A stretch of 14,807 bases of DNA from Moorena producens 3L (GCF_000211815.1 NZ_GL890970.1:388041-402847), one strand, 5' to 3'; positions 5,785-12,687 are shown, numbered from the stretch's first letter. Notes: a model not told the origin generated them from the sequence alone. Numbers and translations are program-made.

Positions 5785-6753
5785 CTAACAACAACCACCA
5801 CCAATATAGTGCCAAGTTGAATCGGTGATTAAGATTTCTTCTGGATTGACCTTTCCTAATTTCGCGGCTGTTTTATCACAAACAGCGGCTGGCACACCAC
5901 GGGAGAGGATGTGTCCCGCATTGTCATCAAAAAACTCTTCCGCGCCCATGTAAATTGCTGTTTTGCCAGTAAAAATACATGGTCCATCCTCTGGGATCAC
6001 AACTTTGAAAGAAACAGAATCCAGACTTTCCAGCAGCAGGGGTTCTTCGAGGTTGTAGTTTTGGCAATCCAGAAGCCGATAGGGACGCTTTGCTCGAATT
6101 TCTACTTGACCAAAACCTGACCTGACCAAGTGCTGGACATAGGATTGATAAGTGAGGGCACCAGACAGACACATAGCTCGTAGCCGCTCATCTTCCTGTA
6201 GATGGGGTGGAATCGGACGAGTTGCAATGGGGTCACTCATTAACAGTCGTCCACCTGGTTTTAAGACTCGATAGGCTTCTTTGAGTGCCTTCATCAGGTC
6301 AGCCGGTTCAAAGATGTTGAATAGGCAATTCTGAGCAACCACATCTACAGAATCATCTGGCATAGGTAGGGCAAAGGCATCCCCTTCCCGAATTTCCACA
6401 AAACTCTGGTCAAACCAGGAATTGTCTTGAGCAGCAATCTTCAGGTTACGGGTAGCCGCCTCCCGCATGGCCTGAACTGGCTCAACAGCAATCACACCCC
6501 CTGGACGTTGGGAAAAATAAGCAAACTGTAACGCCTCTAAACCACCACCAACACCGACATAGAGGACCGTTGGCTGATTGCTGAGTTCCGTGGGATGTAC
6601 CGTCGTACCGCAGCCATAATTCATATCCGCCATCATTGGAGGAATTTTCAGTCCTGGCAGTTGTAAGGGGCTACTTTGGACACAACACAAACCAACTTGG
6701 GGTGTTTGGGCGACTTCAGAATAAAATTCAGCAGTTGTTTCGAGATAGGTCAT
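5785..6753 (-). CDS. arsM: Arsenosugar-type arsenite S-adenosylmethionine methyltransferase ArsM
   Basis: Cytosolic methyltransferase predicted to methylate As(III), supplying ArsS with dimethylarsenic. The 322-residue protein has N-terminal thiols GLCC (Cys23-24) and YGCG (Cys48), and a class I SAM fold with motif VLYVGVGGGLEA (63-74), the acidic IAVEPV (88-93) and GDAFALP (124-130). QNCLFNI (Cys143) and AMCLSGAL (Cys195) match in position and context the conserved catalytic cysteines of ArsM enzymes. The C-terminal part (about 260-322), with EEFFDD, AVCDKTA and a terminal GGGCC, is characteristic of the cyanobacterial arsenosugar-associated form. An AAAGGA ribosome-binding site lies 6 nt before the ATG. 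It is the first gene of the arsM-arsS-arsR-pst series. Confidence 0.92.
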   Translation of the reverse strand: MTYLETTAEFYSEVAQTPQVGLCCVQSSPLQLPGLKIPPMMADMNYGCGTTVHPTELSNQPTVLYVGVGGGLEALQFAYFSQRPGGVIAVEPVQAMREAATRNLKIAAQDNSWFDQSFVEIREGDAFALPMPDDSVDVVAQNCLFNIFEPADLMKALKEAYRVLKPGGRLLMSDPIATRPIPPHLQEDERLRAMCLSGALTYQSYVQHLVRSGFGQVEIRAKRPYRLLDCQNYNLEEPLLLESLDSVSFKVVIPEDGPCIFTGKTAIYMGAEEFFDDNAGHILSRGVPAAVCDKTAAKLGKVNPEEILITDSTWHYIGGGCC

Positions 6754-6806
6754 CAGAATCCTTTACTTGGCAAAGATGGTAATGCTATTGATAGTAGGGT
6801 GGAAAT

Positions 6807-6831
6807 TGAAAACTAATTCTGAACCAGTATA
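6807..6831 (-). promoter_or_regulatory. Candidate arsM promoter with degenerate ArsR-type operator
   Basis: On the minus strand TATACT (6826-6831) is followed 5 bp later by AGAA-N6-TTCA (6807-6820), one mismatch from the TGAA-N6-TTCA core of the arsR operator. The order and spacing relative to the -10-like hexamer resemble the arsR site. It lies about 55 bp upstream of the arsM start. The single mismatch and lack of extended arms make this tentative. Confidence 0.4.
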
Positions 6832-7016
6832 GTTCCTCAGTTGAGCGTTAATGCTACAAAATTCATGTATCCTCTGATACCAAATCCCGGTTCAAAACCC
6901 CGTTGATTATTTTGATCATCTAGTCAGCGAAGTGCGGACTTTGTCATCTTCAAGAAGGCTTCGCCTATGTCTAGCCGCGATTTATAGCAGAAGTCAGAAG
7001 TCCTTTGTCAGAAGTC

Positions 7017-7134
7017 AAACTCTTGCGCTTACTTAGGTTTGAGACTTTTGTCATGTCCTAACTGCCCTGTCTTGATGCAAAGCGCGAGTGGGGGAAACCC
7101 CCAAGACCGCGCTGCATCGCTGGCGACTGCTATA
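7017..7134. repeat. Dispersed repeat, copy carrying a hairpin insertion
   Basis: This segment shares AAACTCTTGC, then TTTGAGACTTTTGTCATGTCCTA and GCGACTGCTATA, with 12624-12687. The two copies are collinear except that this one has 53 extra bases (7070-7122) between CCCTG and GCGACTGC. Confidence 0.8.
7070..7119. mobile_element. 50-bp REP/MITE-like hairpin insertion
   Basis: A 50-bp element beginning TCTTGATGC and ending GCATCG, with GATGC/GCATC and AGCGCG/CGCGCT-like complementary segments around a GGGGG-AAAC-CCCC centre, so it folds into a hairpin. It is flanked on both sides by CTG (7067-7069 and 7120-7122). The related copy at 12624-12687 has a single CTG and no insert, so the empty site is visible within the window. 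No transposase is present. Confidence 0.6.
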
Positions 7135-7566
7135 TTATTCGTTTAGGCTATAGGGAAGCTACAATAGGGAATTTGGAATTAACGCGCTGTTGCAGGCTTT
7201 TGCTCCAATTTGTCTTCAGGTAAGCAACGGTACAATCCCTTGCCTCACCCTTAGATGCTATTAAACTCATGCCAGATGAATTTTTCGAGTAGTACACCAT
7301 GAATTTTTACTGAGATTACCACGCGATCGCTCATGCTTAGGGTATAGGATGCTGGGGTAATCAGGTGATCAGGTCATGGGGTGACTCGGGTGACTTAAGC
7401 ATTCAGCCGTCAGCTATCAGCTATCAGCTAGCAGTTATAGCGCTACGCGCAAGCTTAAAGGAACTTGCGTCAGAAGTCAAAAGTAAGCTATGACTAAGTT
7501 TCGGAGTTTAGGAATGTCAAACGTCTGAATGCGTAGTGCTATATCAGCTAATGCGCTACAGATGGT

Positions 7567-7643
7567 GCTACTGATCGGTGCTTTTGAATAAAACAGGTAA
7601 GCATTCGAATAATGCTGAGTTACGGAAAGCACCGATCAGTAGC
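7567..7643. repeat. 18-bp perfect inverted repeat around a nested hairpin
   Basis: GCTACTGATCGGTGCTTT (7567-7584) and its exact complement (7626-7643) enclose 41 nt. These contain the TTTTGAATAAAA core and a smaller AGCATT/AATGCT hairpin. It may be a miniature mobile element or a structured 5' region. It ends about 140 bp before the synthetase gene. Confidence 0.65.
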
Positions 7644-7746
7644 GTGAGCCAAAGGCTGACGGCTGACGGCTGAATGCTTACACAGAAACTAAGACAGAAA
7701 CAATTGTGTCCACTCAACACCCCCAATCACCTCTGAGCATAAGAGT

Positions 7747-7779
7747 ATGGTAGAAAGAGCTACCATTACAATCAGGGAG
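7747..7779 (+). promoter_or_regulatory. Leader hairpin and ribosome-binding site of the synthetase gene
   Basis: ATGGTAG-AAAGAG-CTACCAT (7747-7766) forms a 7-bp stem with a 6-nt loop, immediately followed by the Shine-Dalgarno AGGGAG (7774-7779), 7 nt before the ATG at 7787. The ribosome-binding site fixes the start. The hairpin might modulate translation; that is inference only. Confidence 0.55.
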
Positions 7780-7786
7780 TTGATGA

Positions 7787-9766
7787 ATGTCGAAAAACCA
7801 GTATGCAGAACGCCTCAGACAACAAGAGAGAGTTTACCTCAAGCGTGTTGCTGATTACTCTTCACTAAAGTCGATACCAGAAATATGGCCCCTTGCTGCC
7901 CAACGGTTTGGGTCAATCATTGCTCTGCAAGACCCTCACGCTGTGGGAGCTCATGGTGCTCCAGCCTCGACCCTAACCTATACCCAGTTGCACGAGCAAA
8001 TCGAGCAATTTGCGGCTGGATTACAATCCCTAGGTTTCCAGCCAAAACTCGATGAGAAGGGTATTCCTACCCGAATTGCTTTATTTGCTGATAACTCTCC
8101 TCGATGGCTAGTTGCCGATCAGGGGATCATGACTGCAGGAGCAGTAAATGTGGTGCGCTCAGGTCAAGCAGAACGGCAGGAATTGCTTTATATTCTCCAA
8201 GATAGCGGTAGCACGGCTCTGGTAGTAGAACACCTCAAAACTTTGGAAAAATTAGGCGATCGCTTGGATGGGCTACCGATTGAATTAGTGATTCTCCTTT
8301 CTGAAGAACAACCACTATCGACCGGATCATCCCGACAGATTGTTAACTATACTCAACTCATGGAAGCCGGGGCATCTCGGTCTGTTACCAAAGCTAACCA
8401 CAACCGGGAAACCTTGGCAACTCTGCTGTATACGTCTGGTACCACAGGCAAACCCAAAGGGGTGATGCTGAGCCATGGTAATCTCCTGCATCAGGTCAAC
8501 ACCCTTGGTACAGTAATAGAAATCCAAAAAAGCGATCGCGTTCTTTCTATCCTGCCTACCTGGCACGCCTACGAACGCTCAGCGGAGTATTTTCTATTAT
8601 CTCAGGGTTCCACCCAGATTTACACCAACCTGCGCCATGTCAAAAAAGACCTTAAAACCTTCAAACCTAACTTTATGGTCGGAGTACCCCGACTGTGGGA
8701 ATCGATTTATGAGGGGGTGCAAAAGCAGTTTCGTGAGCAACCGGAAGGTAAGCAGAAATTAGTCCAAAACCTGCTAGGGTTCAGTCAACGCTACATTGAG
8801 GCACGGCGGCTTGCTCAGGGGTTGACCTTAGATAATTTAAATCCTTCACCCATCCAAAAACTATTGGCCACAGTGCAAGCTTCCTATTTATGGCCGGTTC
8901 ATCAATTGGCTAATAAACTAGTTTATCAAAAAGTCCGGGAAGCCACTGGGGGAGAAATCAAGCAAGTCATTAGTGGTGGGGGTTCCTTAGCGAGGCACCT
9001 GGATAACTTCTTTGAGATTATTGGTGTCGAAGTCCTAGTCGGCTATGGCTTAACCGAAACATCTCCCGTTACTAATGCCCGGCGTTCCTATCGTAACCTG
9101 CGTTTTAGTGCTGGACCACCTTTACCGGAAACTCAAATCCGGATTGTTGACCCTGAGACTCATCAGCCTTTACCCCAAGGTCAAACCGGCTTGGTGATGG
9201 TAAAAGGACCACAGGTGATGCAGGAATATTATCACAAACCAGAAGCTACCGCTAAGGCAATTGATCGAGACCGGTGGTTTGATACAGGGGATTTAGGTTG
9301 GGTGACCCCCCAGAATGATTTAGTCCTCACTGGCAGAGCAAAAGATACTATAGTTCTGACCAATGGAGAAAATATCGAGCCACAACCAATAGAAGATGCT
9401 TGTTTGCGCAGTGCTTACATTGACCAGATTATGCTAGTGGGTCAAGACCAAAAGGCATTGGGTGCCTTAATAGTACCAAATCTAGATGCCTTGCAAGGGT
9501 GGGCAGCGGCTCAAAATCTTACCCTTGATGTATTCGCTCAAGATGTTGATTTAAATACTAAAGAGGTTCAGACGTTATACCGGACTGAATTAAACCGAGA
9601 AGTCCAAAATCGACCAGGTTATCGCCAAGATGACCGCATCAGCACCTTTAGGCTGATTCTAGAGCCGTTTTCCCAGGAAAATGGCATGATGACTCAAACC
9701 TTTAAAATCCGACGACCTGTAGTCACAGAACGCTATCGCGCTATCATTGACGGGATGTTTGCGTGA
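7787..9766 (+). CDS. AMP-forming long-chain acyl-CoA / acyl-ACP synthetase
   Basis: Member of the ANL adenylate-forming superfamily that activates fatty acids with ATP and transfers them to CoA or acyl carrier protein. In cyanobacteria the usual fatty-acid member acts as an acyl-ACP synthetase (Aas, also called FadD), recycling free fatty acids. The 659-residue protein has the phosphate loop YTSGTTGKPKG (215-225), ILPTWHAYERS (255-265), VISGGGSL (394-401), YGLTETSP (420-427), FDTGDLG (498-504), the hinge GRAKD (516-520) with TNGENIEP, and the C-terminal catalytic lysine segment MTQTFKIRRP (Lys640). The insertion near 320-390 is usual for the long-chain group. It stands alone, with repeat-rich spacers on both sides. 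The carrier (CoA or ACP) cannot be decided from the sequence. Confidence 0.92.
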   Translation: MSKNQYAERLRQQERVYLKRVADYSSLKSIPEIWPLAAQRFGSIIALQDPHAVGAHGAPASTLTYTQLHEQIEQFAAGLQSLGFQPKLDEKGIPTRIALFADNSPRWLVADQGIMTAGAVNVVRSGQAERQELLYILQDSGSTALVVEHLKTLEKLGDRLDGLPIELVILLSEEQPLSTGSSRQIVNYTQLMEAGASRSVTKANHNRETLATLLYTSGTTGKPKGVMLSHGNLLHQVNTLGTVIEIQKSDRVLSILPTWHAYERSAEYFLLSQGSTQIYTNLRHVKKDLKTFKPNFMVGVPRLWESIYEGVQKQFREQPEGKQKLVQNLLGFSQRYIEARRLAQGLTLDNLNPSPIQKLLATVQASYLWPVHQLANKLVYQKVREATGGEIKQVISGGGSLARHLDNFFEIIGVEVLVGYGLTETSPVTNARRSYRNLRFSAGPPLPETQIRIVDPETHQPLPQGQTGLVMVKGPQVMQEYYHKPEATAKAIDRDRWFDTGDLGWVTPQNDLVLTGRAKDTIVLTNGENIEPQPIEDACLRSAYIDQIMLVGQDQKALGALIVPNLDALQGWAAAQNLTLDVFAQDVDLNTKEVQTLYRTELNREVQNRPGYRQDDRISTFRLILEPFSQENGMMTQTFKIRRPVVTERYRAIIDGMFA

Positions 9767-9910
9767 AGTACCCCAACCGGCTTGACCAAAGGTCATGGGA
9801 TTGCTCGCATTCTCAGGTCAATTCAGGGACGGTCTTATTCGTCTTATCGGCAAAGCCGACGCGGGGCGCGTTCGGGTTTCCCGCGCGCGTCCCCGACGCC
9901 TAAACCAGAG

Positions 9911-9949
9911 GCGCTTTCCTAGGCCGGGGAACCCGGCCTAGGAAAGCGC
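9911..9949. repeat. Perfect 18-bp stem hairpin with 3-nt loop
   Basis: GCGCTTTCCTAGGCCGGG (9911-9928), loop GAA, then the exact complement (9932-9949). It lies 145 bp after the synthetase stop and lacks a T-run, so it is more likely a mobile-element or REP-like structure than a canonical terminator. Confidence 0.8.
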
Positions 9950-9960
9950 GCCTGCTGGAA

Positions 9961-10260
9961 TTGGTCGTTGACGAGGCGTCCACAGGCAGACATCCGCCTT
10001 CTATCGACGTATAACTTTTACGACAGACTTACCATGGAATTACAGCTCTATGGCTAACCAGCCGGGGCAAGTCTCTTCCGGGAGACTAAACCTTAGAATA
10101 AGGCAGCCTTAATCATAAAGTTTTAACCCTTTTACCCATAGCCGACAAACCATAAAGGCTGCCTTATTCTTGCGGTAACTTCTGACCCTGAGCTCTGAAG
10201 CGTACTTTGTACACCTTTGATAAGGTAGCCTTTTAGTCAGTCAGGCGGGTCAACGACCAA
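9961..10260. repeat. 300-bp segment with 12-bp perfect inverted ends
   Basis: TTGGTCGTTGAC (9961-9972) and GTCAACGACCAA (10249-10260) bracket exactly 300 bp. Inside, AGAATAAGGCAGCCTT (10095-10110) pairs perfectly with 10155-10170, and a degenerate third copy, AAGGTAGCCTTT, lies near 10222. No target-site duplication is evident and no protein is encoded. Confidence 0.5.
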
Positions 10261-10353
10261 GTTGATTATATCACGAATCGTCGTAAGTTGAGGCGCGACC
10301 CCGTAATTTAATTCTTCAAGCGGAAAGCGCGCCTCCGTAGTCTCGCTATCCAT

Positions 10354-10376
10354 CCCCACCTTCAAAGAAGGTGGGG
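10354..10376. repeat. 10-bp stem hairpin upstream of the YlqD-family gene
   Basis: CCCCACCTTC-AAA-GAAGGTGGGG is a compact perfect hairpin. Similar short GC hairpins sit near the ends of IS200/IS605-type elements, but no flanking evidence confirms that here. Confidence 0.6.
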
Positions 10377-10524
10377 AATTCCGCGAGTTTCTGTTAAAAC
10401 GTTAGAAGGTTTAGAGGTGCGGGCCTCAAACCTTGAGACTGAACCTCAATCTTCTTTTGAAGAATTATTGAGCAATATCACCAGTCAAACTCTCAATCCC
10501 TCAAAGTTACATAGTGGAACGCAT

Positions 10525-10974
10525 ATGGACGACTCTAATAAGAACTTACTCTTGAAACGGCCAATTAATATCAAAGCCATCGTTACCCCTCGATGGAAGG
10601 AAGAGGTTCAGCAACAACTACAAAATCAAATCAACCAACTCGACGGCCAACTGCAACAGATTGATCTGCAGGGACAAAAAGCGATCGCTGAGATTAAAAA
10701 CCAGAGCGTGAATCCTCCTGGTCCTCAGGTATCGCAACAAATTGAAAGCATTCAAACCCAGGTCAATCAAAAGAAAAGTGAACTGCTAGAGCAGAAAAAC
10801 CAGCAACTTCAGCAACTACAACAAGTCCAAACCCTCGAACTCGACCAGGAAGTTAGTCAAGGTCAGCTAGAAAGCTTCTTCAGGGTGGAAGAAGGAGATA
10901 ACCTAGTCAAAAAGATGAACGTGGAAATTCTGCTGCGGGATGGGGTTATCGAAGAGATTCGCGGTGATATTTAA
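10525..10974 (+). CDS. YlqD-family coiled-coil protein
   Basis: Conserved protein of the YlqD family, common in cyanobacteria and Firmicutes; its biochemical function is unknown. The 149-residue product begins MDDSNKNLLLKRPINIKAIV. Next comes a long Gln-rich coiled coil (EEVQQQLQNQINQLDGQLQQ and onward, about 25-120), with a short Pro break at NPPGP. It ends in a small conserved domain (FFRVEEGDNLVKKMNVEILL, then RDGVIEEIRGDI). The same frame is open back to a GTG at 10417, but those 36 residues do not resemble the family, so ATG 10525 is preferred; its ribosome-binding site is weak. The protein is predicted soluble, with no signal or membrane segment. It converges with the lipoprotein gene on the other strand. 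Confidence 0.88.
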   Translation: MDDSNKNLLLKRPINIKAIVTPRWKEEVQQQLQNQINQLDGQLQQIDLQGQKAIAEIKNQSVNPPGPQVSQQIESIQTQVNQKKSELLEQKNQQLQQLQQVQTLELDQEVSQGQLESFFRVEEGDNLVKKMNVEILLRDGVIEEIRGDI

Positions 10975-10993
10975 CGGAAACACAGGACATGAA

Positions 10994-11039
10994 TAAACAG
11001 GGATACACGGATATCTGATTATCCGTGTATCCCTGTTTA
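10994..11039. terminator. 19-bp stem hairpin between convergent genes
   Basis: TAAACAGGGATACACGGAT (10994-11012), an 8-nt loop, then its exact complement (11021-11039). It sits between the 3' ends of the YlqD-family gene (plus) and the lipoprotein gene (minus), so a two-way terminator or mRNA-protecting role is natural. T-runs are short on both strands, so a REP-like repeat is an alternative. Confidence 0.55.
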
Positions 11040-11084
11040 AAAATCTCTGTATTGTCTTTCACGCCTTTGCCATTGACCCAGCCA

Positions 11085-11564
11085 TTACTGGCAAAATTCC
11101 GTTGACCAATCCTGATGACCCCGTCCCTCTCGACAGGTAAACTGTTGACCAACCCACATGATCTGCCACTTTTTGCCAGTTTGGGCTGATTCCTTGGGTG
11201 ATAACTCAATACGATACCGGATGCCACGTACAGAGTCATCCGGTAAACCCGTTTGAGTGATGGTGACTACCGCTTGATCAGGTTGAGGATAATCTACCTT
11301 GACCTGTTGATCAAAGTTTCCTTCAATCAACGATTGGTTTTGACCAAAGGTAGATAATGCGATCGCTTTTGGATCGGCACCAATCAGTTGATCCGGTTTT
11401 GCCTTATTGGCTAGGTCAATGGCTTTATAGTCTTCTCGCTTAGTCTGGACATTAGCAGGAGACTGAATTGGTTTGGGTTCAGGGGGTTTGCTAATCAGAT
11501 TGCAAGCACTCAGGATTAGGATAATACCTGTAAGCGCGGTCAGGGAAAGTTTTTTGTTAAGCAT
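11085..11564 (-). CDS. Small conserved cyanobacterial lipoprotein of unknown function
   Basis: A 159-residue protein with a lipoprotein signal: hydrophobic LTALTGIILILSAC with lipobox LSAC and Cys21. It is therefore predicted to be lipid-anchored at the outer face of the cytoplasmic membrane or in the outer membrane. A Pro-rich linker (KPPEPKPIQSP, 26-36) precedes a soluble domain with beta-strand character (VKVDYPQPDQAVVTITQTGL, then IRYRIELSP). It ends in WVGQQFTCREGRGHQDWSTEFC, in which the two cysteines could form a disulfide; this ending looks like a conserved signature. I cannot assign a function. The ATG at 11564 gives a complete signal peptide. No strong ribosome-binding site is visible. 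The heptad-filled spacer upstream separates it from the PEP-CTERM gene. Confidence 0.82.
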   Translation of the reverse strand: MLNKKLSLTALTGIILILSACNLISKPPEPKPIQSPANVQTKREDYKAIDLANKAKPDQLIGADPKAIALSTFGQNQSLIEGNFDQQVKVDYPQPDQAVVTITQTGLPDDSVRGIRYRIELSPKESAQTGKKWQIMWVGQQFTCREGRGHQDWSTEFCQ

Positions 11565-11620
11565 CTCATATCAAGTTGCATTCGATAGAAATCAAGCTAA
11601 CTTGTCGGCTGTTGACAGTC

Positions 11621-11683
11621 AACTCTCAACGATCAACATTTAACAGTCAACAGTCAACACTTAACACTTAACACTTAACAAAA
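11621..11683. repeat. Nine phased AACnnnn heptads
   Basis: Heptads share AAC and differ in the next four bases: AACTCTC, AACGATC, AACATTT, AACAGTC twice, AACACTT three times and AACAAAA. The variation increases toward the ends, as in an ageing array. It lies between the lipoprotein and PEP-CTERM genes. Confidence 0.8.
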
Positions 11684-11727
11684 CACATTATCCCCGGGGG
11701 CCCAAGTCCATCTAATTACTGATGGCA

Positions 11728-12471
11728 TTATTTATAGCGCTTGAACACTGACCCAGCACCGATAGCACCCAACATCAACAGACCCAATGTCGAAGTTGGT
11801 TCGGGAACTTTCTTAGAAGGCTTAGGGGGATCTGGGAAATCGGTAAACTTGATGCCAGAAACCGCACCACTTCCTGGTAGTTTAATATCCAGCTTGGTCA
11901 CTGAATACTCAGGAAGATAGCTGAAATCGTAAGTGGATAGGGAGTTGTCTGTGCCAAATTTTAGTGATTGTTTCTCTGTTGTGCCATCCTCCAGAAACGC
12001 TTTAACATATCCGTTTTTATTCTTCGGATTCTCATCAATGTCTAGAAGCGTGACGTAATCAACAGAAACGGCTTGATCAAAAACAAAGGAAATGATACCA
12101 CCGCCAGCCCAGTCATCGGGTGTTTTACTTTTGTCCTCGTTGATAATTAGAACGTTACCCTGTGGCTTCGTACCAAATGAAGGTCCCGTGGCTAAGTCAT
12201 CGTCTCCACCGGTGCATGTAATCCCAAAATCAGGTCCGCAATTGCTGTTGAATAACCTTAAGGGATGATTAGACCCTTTGTTACTGGTTATATGCACACC
12301 GAATTTTGCCCATTGCTCACCAATATTTTTCTTAGTCCCCGCCTTGAGAATGTTACCAGCATCATCCTTTTCAAAATCCAGTAAGTATTCATCAGCTAGA
12401 GCGGGATTACCACCTACTGTTCCCAAAGTAACTAAGGCAGCTGTGAGCGTAACTGTTGATAACTTTTTCAT
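11728..12471 (-). CDS. PEP-CTERM sorting-domain surface/secreted protein
   Basis: Secreted protein with a cleavable N-terminal signal (MKKLSTVTLTAALVTLG, cleavage likely after ALA at 24-26). Its C-terminal PEP-CTERM signal is VPEP (222-225), a hydrophobic segment (about 227-242) and the basic tail FKRYK. Such proteins are processed by an exosortase and are often associated with exopolysaccharide or the cell surface. The 200-residue middle part is rich in Asp/Gly and beta-strand-like (ISFVFDQAVSVDYVTLLDID, then SVTKLDIKLPGSG), with a possible Cys79-Cys86 disulfide. No enzyme motif is seen and the specific role is unknown. A GAGGGG about 11 nt before the ATG may serve as ribosome-binding site. 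A 16-bp palindrome lies upstream. No exosortase gene is in the window. Confidence 0.88.
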   Translation of the reverse strand: MKKLSTVTLTAALVTLGTVGGNPALADEYLLDFEKDDAGNILKAGTKKNIGEQWAKFGVHITSNKGSNHPLRLFNSNCGPDFGITCTGGDDDLATGPSFGTKPQGNVLIINEDKSKTPDDWAGGGIISFVFDQAVSVDYVTLLDIDENPKNKNGYVKAFLEDGTTEKQSLKFGTDNSLSTYDFSYLPEYSVTKLDIKLPGSGAVSGIKFTDFPDPPKPSKKVPEPTSTLGLLMLGAIGAGSVFKRYK

Positions 12472-12499
12472 GGTTTTTCAACCCCTCAATACTGACTTA

Positions 12500-12515
12500 A
12501 TTTTAGCGCTAAAAT
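12500..12515. promoter_or_regulatory. 16-bp perfect palindrome upstream of the PEP-CTERM gene
   Basis: ATTTTAGC followed by GCTAAAAT, 28 bp upstream of the ATG at 12471 and next to T-runs. Its position in the leader or promoter and its perfect symmetry suit a repressor operator. The regulator is unknown. Confidence 0.4.
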
Positions 12516-12580
12516 CTTTTTTTATATCTTTTTTTGAGGATTTTTATTAACCTTTACTATCTACTATTCAGGTAATATAG

Positions 12581-12615
12581 CAGAATTCAGAATTCAGAAT
12601 TCAGAATTCAGAATT
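12581..12615. repeat. Five CAGAATT heptads
   Basis: Five perfect CAGAATT units, followed by CTGAATT, which makes the array end in a CAGAATTCTG palindrome. It is another STRR-type tract. Confidence 0.85.
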
Positions 12616-12623
12616 CTGAATTT

Positions 12624-12687
12624 AAACTCTTGCCATACTGTAGTTTGAGACTTTTGTCATGTCCTAATTACCCTGGCGACTGCTATA
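12624..12687. repeat. Dispersed repeat, empty-site copy
   Basis: Collinear with 7017-7134 (shared AAACTCTTGC, the GAGACTTTTGTCATGTCCTA block and GCGACTGCTATA) but lacking the 50-bp hairpin element and one CTG. Confidence 0.8.

Larger units (their letters stand above)
6754..7786. other. 1-kb gene-free, repeat-rich spacer between divergent arsM and the synthetase gene
   Basis: I find no credible coding region here. It contains the presumptive arsM promoter region (about 6800-6835) and a REP-like hairpin nested in a dispersed repeat (7017-7134). It also holds CTATCAG-type heptads with a CGCTACGCG palindrome (about 7398-7450), a long inverted repeat (7567-7643) and CTGACGG heptads (about 7655-7675). 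The upstream region of the synthetase gene follows. One HIP1 octamer lies near 7324. Other stretches, such as 7135-7395 and 7450-7560, show nothing I can name. Confidence 0.7.
9767..10524. other. GC-rich, highly self-complementary non-coding region
   Basis: No convincing gene is seen; short open frames are broken and unlike known families. The stretch 9840-9955 is clearly richer in G+C than its surroundings. It holds an imperfect GC hairpin (CGGGG/CCCCG arms at 9862-9866 and 9891-9895), a long perfect hairpin (9911-9949) and a 12-bp inverted pair (9961-9972 with 10249-10260). It also holds AGTCTC/GAGACT (10070-10087), a 16-bp inverted pair (10095-10170), GAGGCGCG/CGCGCCTC (10290-10335) and a hairpin at 10354-10376. 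GGAAAGCGCGCCT occurs twice (9941 and 10322). It may be a decayed or non-autonomous mobile element, for example with IS200/IS605-like subterminal hairpins, or a structured RNA. I cannot decide between these. Confidence 0.55.

Noticed and set aside
4221..6860. Absence of HIP1 octamers in the ars genes as a sign of horizontal transfer
   Set aside because: With roughly one site per 1.3 kb in the window, a 2.6-kb gap is unremarkable, and base composition looks similar to the neighbours.
9904..10017. Remnant of a TnpB-like coding sequence
   Set aside because: The frame continuing through LVVDEASTGRH ends quickly and matches no motif I can defend.
10946..11239. Minus-strand open frame overlapping the lipoprotein 3' end
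   Set aside because: It runs through a hairpin and overlaps the better-supported lipoprotein gene in another frame; it has no recognisable features.
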